Positions 60,547-64,000 of a stretch of 64,000 bases of DNA are shown in pieces; the stretch's first letter is position 1, and each line of letters starts with the position of its first letter. The stretch is from positions 806,001-870,000 of the forward strand of contig NZ_JAOPFX010000001.1 of the NCBI RefSeq assembly GCF_025515205.1. The letters are read 5' to 3'. The notes below the pieces were generated by a model. It was not told the origin of the DNA. It worked only from the letters and a program-made list of their open reading frames with translations, and did not search any database. The stretch is from Microbacterium fluvii. Lineage in GTDB: Bacteria; Actinomycetota; Actinomycetes; Actinomycetales; Microbacteriaceae. The translations under genes and the position numbers were made by a program.

Positions 60547-61209
60547 TCACTCCGTCGGCGGCATGAGCACCGTGTCGATGAGGTAGACCGTCGCGTTGGC
60601 GGTCTGGACGCCGCCGCAGATGACGGTCGCGTCGTTGACCATCCACTCGTCGCCGCTGCCGGTCACCTCCAGGTCGGAGCCCTCGACCGTCGTGTGCGTG
60701 CCGGCGATGTCGGCCGGCTCGATCTGACCGGGCACCACGTGGTAGGTCAGGATCTTCGTCAGCGTCTCGGAGTCGGTCTTCAGCGACTCGATCGTGTCGG
60801 CGTCGATCTTGGCGAATGCGTCGTCGACGGGCGCGAACACCGTGAACTCGTCGCCGTTGAGGGTGTCGACCAGGTTGACGTCGGGGTTGAGCTCACCGCT
60901 GACCGCCGAGACCAGCGTCGTGAGCATCGGGTTGTTCGAGGCCGCGACGGCGACAGGATCCTGCGACATGCCCTGGATGGAGCCGTCTCCGTCGGGGACG
61001 GCCGCCGCGTAGTCGGCGCAGCCGGGGCCGACGAGGTTCGCGGCGGGGTCGTTCTCCATGGCCGGGGCGCTGCTCTCGGCGGCGGGCATCGACGGCGAGG
61101 CGGTGTCTTCTGCCTCGGTCGAGGCGCCCATCGAACAGGCGGAGAGCGCGATCGCTCCCGCGAAGGCGAGGGCGAATCCGGCTGTCGTGCGGGTCTTGGT
61201 GCTGAGCAT
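60547..61209 (-). CDS. Fasciclin (FAS1) domain lipoprotein
   Basis: A 220-residue secreted lipoprotein resembling mycobacterial MPT83/MPT70. The lipobox is AIALSAC (Cys about 25), an acidic Ala/Ser/Pro linker follows, then one FAS1 domain (about 75-220): [54 protein letters not shown] and [15 protein letters not shown]. It is probably involved in surface adhesion or redox-linked wall functions. The divergent gene encodes DipZ, and sigK follows, the grouping known for SigK-controlled genes. A SigK-like promoter lies upstream. Confidence 0.9.
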   Translation of the reverse strand: MLSTKTRTTAGFALAFAGAIALSACSMGASTEAEDTASPSMPAAESSAPAMENDPAANLVGPGCADYAAAVPDGDGSIQGMSQDPVAVAASNNPMLTTLVSAVSGELNPDVNLVDTLNGDEFTVFAPVDDAFAKIDADTIESLKTDSETLTKILTYHVVPGQIEPADIAGTHTTVEGSDLEVTGSGDEWMVNDATVICGGVQTANATVYLIDTVLMPPTE

Positions 61210-61289
61210 GATCTTCCTCCGTGTCGGAGTCCGGGGACTCGTCGGTGGTGGTCCTGGTTGACCTGTGCGCCGGGTGGCGTACACGGGGG

Positions 61290-61316
61290 ATTCGGTGCCC
61301 TCGCCCGTTCGGATGG
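61290..61316 (-). promoter_or_regulatory. SigK-like promoter of the FAS1 gene
   Basis: On the minus strand CCATCC (61316-61311) and CCGAAT (61295-61290) are 15 bp apart, giving a start near 61283 and a leader of about 75 nt. These hexamers are, as I recall, exactly those reported for mycobacterial SigK promoters, with slightly longer spacing there. The sigK gene is 1.8 kb away. Confidence 0.6.
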
Positions 61317-61380
61317 GACGGCTCCCGATCAATCCGATCGACCACTCGGCGACGAACAGCGCTCAACGAAGGGAATGCGC

Positions 61381-63096
61381 ATGTCGCTCATCGTCATCGG
61401 ACTGCTCGGCGGTCTCATCACCGGAATCTCGCCGTGCATCCTGCCAGTGCTGCCGGTCATCTTCCTCACCGGCGGGGCGCAGTCGGCGCGCTTCGACGAC
61501 GAGCCGGCACCGGCGTCGCGATGGCGTCCGTACCTCGTGATCGCGGGGCTCGTGACCAGCTTCACCGTCGTCACCCTGGCCGGGACCCTCCTTCTGGGTG
61601 CGCTCGATCTTCCGCAGGACGTGATCCGCTGGGTGGGCATCGCGGTGCTCGTGCTGATCGGGGTGGGCCTGCTCGTGCCGGCCGTCGAGCGCCTGCTCGA
61701 GAAGCCGTTCCAGTGGATCCCTCGGCGCGAGGTCGCCAACCGCGGCAGCGGCTTCGGCGTCGGCCTGGCGCTCGGCGCCGTCTTCGTGCCCTGCGCGGGT
61801 CCCGTGCTGGCGGCGATCATCGTCGCCGGAGCCACCGGCAGCATCGGCATCGACACGGTGGCGCTGACCGCGTCGTTCGCCGTCGGCGTCGCCGTGCCCC
61901 TCCTCGTGTTCGCGCTGGCGGGGCGCGGCCTCGTCGAGCGCATCCGCAGCTTCCGCTCCAAGGAGCGCGGCATCCGCATCGCCGCGGGGATCGCCATGCT
62001 GGCCCTGGCCGTCGGCCTCGTCTTCAACGTGCCGCAGCTGCTGCAGCGCCTCGTGCCCGACTACACCGCCGAGCTCCAGCGCGACCTCACCGACAATCCG
62101 GACGCGCGCAGGGCCCTGGACCTCGGCGGCCTCGTCACCGACGAGAACCGCGATCTCGACAAGTGCAGCAACGGCGCAGACGAATTGGAATCGTGCGGCA
62201 CCGCCCCCGCCATCCGCGGCATCGAGCAGTGGCTGAACACCCCGGGGGGTGCCGGCATCGACCTCGAGGACCTCCGCGGACAGGTCGTGCTCATCGACTT
62301 CTGGGCCTACTCGTGCATCAACTGCCAGCGCTCGATCCCGCACGTCGTCGCATGGGATCGGGCCTACCGCGAGGCCGGGCTGCAGGTCATCGGCGTCCAC
62401 TCGCCCGAGTATGCGTTCGAGAAGGATGCCGCCAATGTCGCGGCAGGGGCGAAGGGGTTCGGCATCACGTACCCGATCGCACTGGACAACGACCTGTCGA
62501 CGTGGACCGCGTATCGCAACCGCTATTGGCCCGCGCACTACCTCATCGACGCCGACGGCACCGTGCGCCACATCGCCTTCGGAGAGGGCAACTACGCCGC
62601 CACCGAGAAGCTCATCCGACAGCTGCTGACCGACGCCGACCCCGATGTCGACCTCCCCGCCCAGACCGAGGTCGCCGACACCACCCCGGATGCCGGCAGC
62701 ACGACCCCCGAGACCTTCCTCGGGTCGAGCAAGGACGTCAACTACGGCGGCGAGGGCGACTACCGCGCCGGCGAGAACAAGTACGCTCTGCCGGCCGACC
62801 AGCCCCAGGACACCTTCGCACTCGAGGGCCCCTGGCAGGTGCAGACGCAGTACGCCGAGCCCGCGGGACCCGGAGGCGGCAGCATCCGTCTCGCCTTCCG
62901 CGCCTCGGAGGTGAGAATGGTGCTCGCCGGCGAGGGCGAGGTGCGGGTGAGCGTCGACGGCGGCGAAGAACAGGTGATCGAGGTCAGCGGTACGCCGCGC
63001 TCGTACGCGCTCATAGACGGGCGAGAGCCGAGCGAGGGGCGGCTCACCGTCGAGGTCGACCAGGGTGTGCAGGCATACTCCTTCACGTTCGGCTGA
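61381..63096 (+). CDS. dipZ: DipZ-like cytochrome c biogenesis/thioredoxin fusion protein
   Basis: A 571-residue membrane redox protein. The N-terminal CcdA/DsbD transmembrane domain (about 1-230) has the two conserved cysteines in [14 protein letters not shown] and [14 protein letters not shown] thioredoxin-like domain (about 280-420) has [20 protein letters not shown] with a CxxC active site. A C-terminal beta-sandwich (about 440-571) resembles the carbohydrate-binding-like module of mycobacterial DipZ. It would carry electrons from the cytoplasm to exported proteins. AAGGGA lies 6 nt before the ATG at 61381. sigK follows 34 bp downstream. Confidence 0.9.
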   Translation: MSLIVIGLLGGLITGISPCILPVLPVIFLTGGAQSARFDDEPAPASRWRPYLVIAGLVTSFTVVTLAGTLLLGALDLPQDVIRWVGIAVLVLIGVGLLVPAVERLLEKPFQWIPRREVANRGSGFGVGLALGAVFVPCAGPVLAAIIVAGATGSIGIDTVALTASFAVGVAVPLLVFALAGRGLVERIRSFRSKERGIRIAAGIAMLALAVGLVFNVPQLLQRLVPDYTAELQRDLTDNPDARRALDLGGLVTDENRDLDKCSNGADELESCGTAPAIRGIEQWLNTPGGAGIDLEDLRGQVVLIDFWAYSCINCQRSIPHVVAWDRAYREAGLQVIGVHSPEYAFEKDAANVAAGAKGFGITYPIALDNDLSTWTAYRNRYWPAHYLIDADGTVRHIAFGEGNYAATEKLIRQLLTDADPDVDLPAQTEVADTTPDAGSTTPETFLGSSKDVNYGGEGDYRAGENKYALPADQPQDTFALEGPWQVQTQYAEPAGPGGGSIRLAFRASEVRMVLAGEGEVRVSVDGGEEQVIEVSGTPRSYALIDGREPSEGRLTVEVDQGVQAYSFTFG

Positions 63097-63130
63097 GCAA
63101 GGCTCCCGGTGAAAGGGGGTGATGTCGGGC

Positions 63131-63733
63131 ATGCTGGCTGAGATGGTCATCGACGGTATGGATGTGGCAGAGGACGGCTCGACGCCGGACCTCGCCGGGG
63201 CGCTGCTGGCGCGCATCGCCGACGACGGCGACCAGCGGGCGTTCGCCGACCTCTACGACATGCTCGCGGCGCGCGTGTTCGGCCTCGTGCTGCGGGTGCT
63301 CGTCGACCGCGCGCAGAGCGAGGAGGTGCTGCAGGAGGTCTTCCTCGAGGTGTGGCAAACCGCCGCGCGCTTCGCTCCGAATAAGGGACAGGGGAGAACC
63401 TGGGTGTTCACGATCGCACATAGGCGGGCCGTCGACCGGGTGCGCTCGGCGCAGTCGGCCGCCGCACGCGACGTGCGCGTCGGGCACCGCGATCTCGACG
63501 TAGCCCACGACGGCGTCGCCGAGCAGGTGGAGCTGCAGATCGAGGGGGAGCGGGTGTCTCGGGCGCTGCGGGTGCTGCCGGAGGCGCAGCGCGAAGCGAT
63601 CGTGCTGGCCTACTACGGCGGTTACTCTCAGAGCGAGATCGCGGCCCTCGTGGGCTCGCCGCTGGGAACGATCAAGACGAGGATGCGCGACGGACTGTCG
63701 CGCCTGCGCACCGAGATGGGGGTGGCATCGTGA
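63131..63733 (+). CDS. sigK: ECF sigma factor SigK
   Basis: A 200-residue ECF sigma factor of the SigK group. Region 2 is FADLYDMLAARVFGLVLRVLVDRAQSEEVLQEVFLEVWQTAARFAPNKGQGRTWVFTIAHRRAVDRVRS. Region 4 is ALRVLPEAQREAIVLAYYGGYSQSEIAALVGSPLGTIKTRMRDGLSRLR. The GTG at 63119 and ATG at 63122 lie on the ribosome site AAAGGGGG, so ATG 63131 is favoured, though 63122 is possible. The stop overlaps rskA (GTGA). Context with FAS1 and DipZ genes supports the SigK name. Confidence 0.9.
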   Translation: MLAEMVIDGMDVAEDGSTPDLAGALLARIADDGDQRAFADLYDMLAARVFGLVLRVLVDRAQSEEVLQEVFLEVWQTAARFAPNKGQGRTWVFTIAHRRAVDRVRSAQSAAARDVRVGHRDLDVAHDGVAEQVELQIEGERVSRALRVLPEAQREAIVLAYYGGYSQSEIAALVGSPLGTIKTRMRDGLSRLRTEMGVAS

Positions 63734-64000
63734 ACGAGCAGGAATTCGCCGAACTCGCGGCAGGCCACGCCCTGCACGCCCTGGGCGCCGACGACGAGGT
63801 TCGCTACGCCGCGGCTCTGGCCGCTCACCCTGAGTGGGGGTCGCCCGCCGACGCCGAGACCGCGGCGCTGCTCGCCGAGGGGACGCCCGCCGTCGCCCCG
63901 CCGCCGGCCGTGCGCGCCGCGCTGCTGGCGCAGATCGCGCAGGCGCCGCAGGATGCCGGCGCGGCCGCCGCGGATGCCGGCGCCCAGGCCGCGGATGCCG
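63730..64000 (+). CDS. rskA: Anti-sigma-K factor RskA (partial, C-terminus outside window)
   Basis: The first 90 codons are present and the frame is open to the edge. The start MNEQEFAELAAGHALHALGADDEVRYAAALAAHPEWG matches the anti-sigma domain of RskA-type proteins, which hold SigK at the membrane until regulated proteolysis. An Ala/Pro-rich segment with repeated GCGGATGCCGGCGC begins near 63950. The transmembrane helix and exterior domain would lie beyond 64000. GTG at 63730 overlaps the sigK stop, typical of a sigma/anti-sigma pair. Confidence 0.85.
   Translation, partial: MNEQEFAELAAGHALHALGADDEVRYAAALAAHPEWGSPADAETAALLAEGTPAVAPPPAVRAALLAQIAQAPQDAGAAAADAGAQAADA

Overview
The window is about 70% GC, coding-dense, and rich in GTG starts and 4-base ATGA/GTGA stop-start overlaps. 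Gene content and order point to a high-GC actinobacterium, most likely of the Microbacteriaceae (Microbacterium-like): SRP RNA, dnaX-recR-lysC-asd, Mqo, a reduced Tad pilus locus beside a 6C RNA, topA-tmk-holB, and FAS1-DipZ-SigK-RskA. I found no phage, insertion sequence, CRISPR array or replication origin; this is ordinary chromosome with accessory genes dropped into conserved blocks.

Layout. 1-3027: two divergent APC permeases, one with a coupled IclR regulator. 3061-3154: SRP RNA. 3229-9883: pta-ackA (acetyl phosphate to acetate and ATP), then a beta-phosphoglucomutase-like HAD enzyme and a GH65 disaccharide phosphorylase. 9922-19522: dnaX-recR, an EamA exporter, aspartokinase (lysC, with a second internal start), a sortase-type choice-of-anchor A surface protein, asd and mqo. 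19621-27048: one 2475-residue surface adhesin. 27045-29860: Pyr_excise DNA glycosylase, an ECF42-type sigma factor with its DGPF/YCII partner, thymidine kinase. 29864-32819: DUF1295 membrane protein, then a FadR/LldR-type regulator with two operators and an FMN lactate dehydrogenase. 32901-40140: HAD phosphatase, tRNA-Pro, metallophosphoesterase, PASTA penicillin-binding protein, DUF4177, RidA, acetyl-CoA synthetase. 40343-43402: 6C small RNA and tad genes (ATPase, fused TadB/C, pilin-like DUF4244, two TadE-like). 43473-51689: topA, tmk, a secreted repeat protein, holB, a lipoprotein alpha/beta hydrolase. 51694-54377: metQ-metN-metI behind a structured leader. 54614-60469: tRNA-Thr, small membrane protein, EamA, MMPL exporter, nicotinamidase, CNNM/CBS protein, tRNA-Lys. 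60547-64000: FAS1 lipoprotein, divergent DipZ, sigK, and the start of rskA, which runs off the window.

Themes. (1) Acetate and lactate use: Pta/AckA, Acs, LldD and Mqo feed acetyl-CoA and the respiratory chain. (2) Two ECF sigma loci each have a promoter resembling the one expected for their own sigma factor. (3) Three large secreted or cell-wall proteins sit between normally adjacent housekeeping genes. (4) At least nine starts have a TANNNT-type -10 box exactly 6 nt upstream, implying frequent leaderless mRNAs. (5) Several non-coding elements are visible: SRP RNA, 6C RNA, three tRNAs, an unidentified structured RNA before metQ, an intercistronic hairpin and dyad operators. I see no clearly new multi-gene system. 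The best leads are the metQ leader RNA, the repeated TGGTC-N-GACCA operators and the SigK and ECF42 promoter matches.
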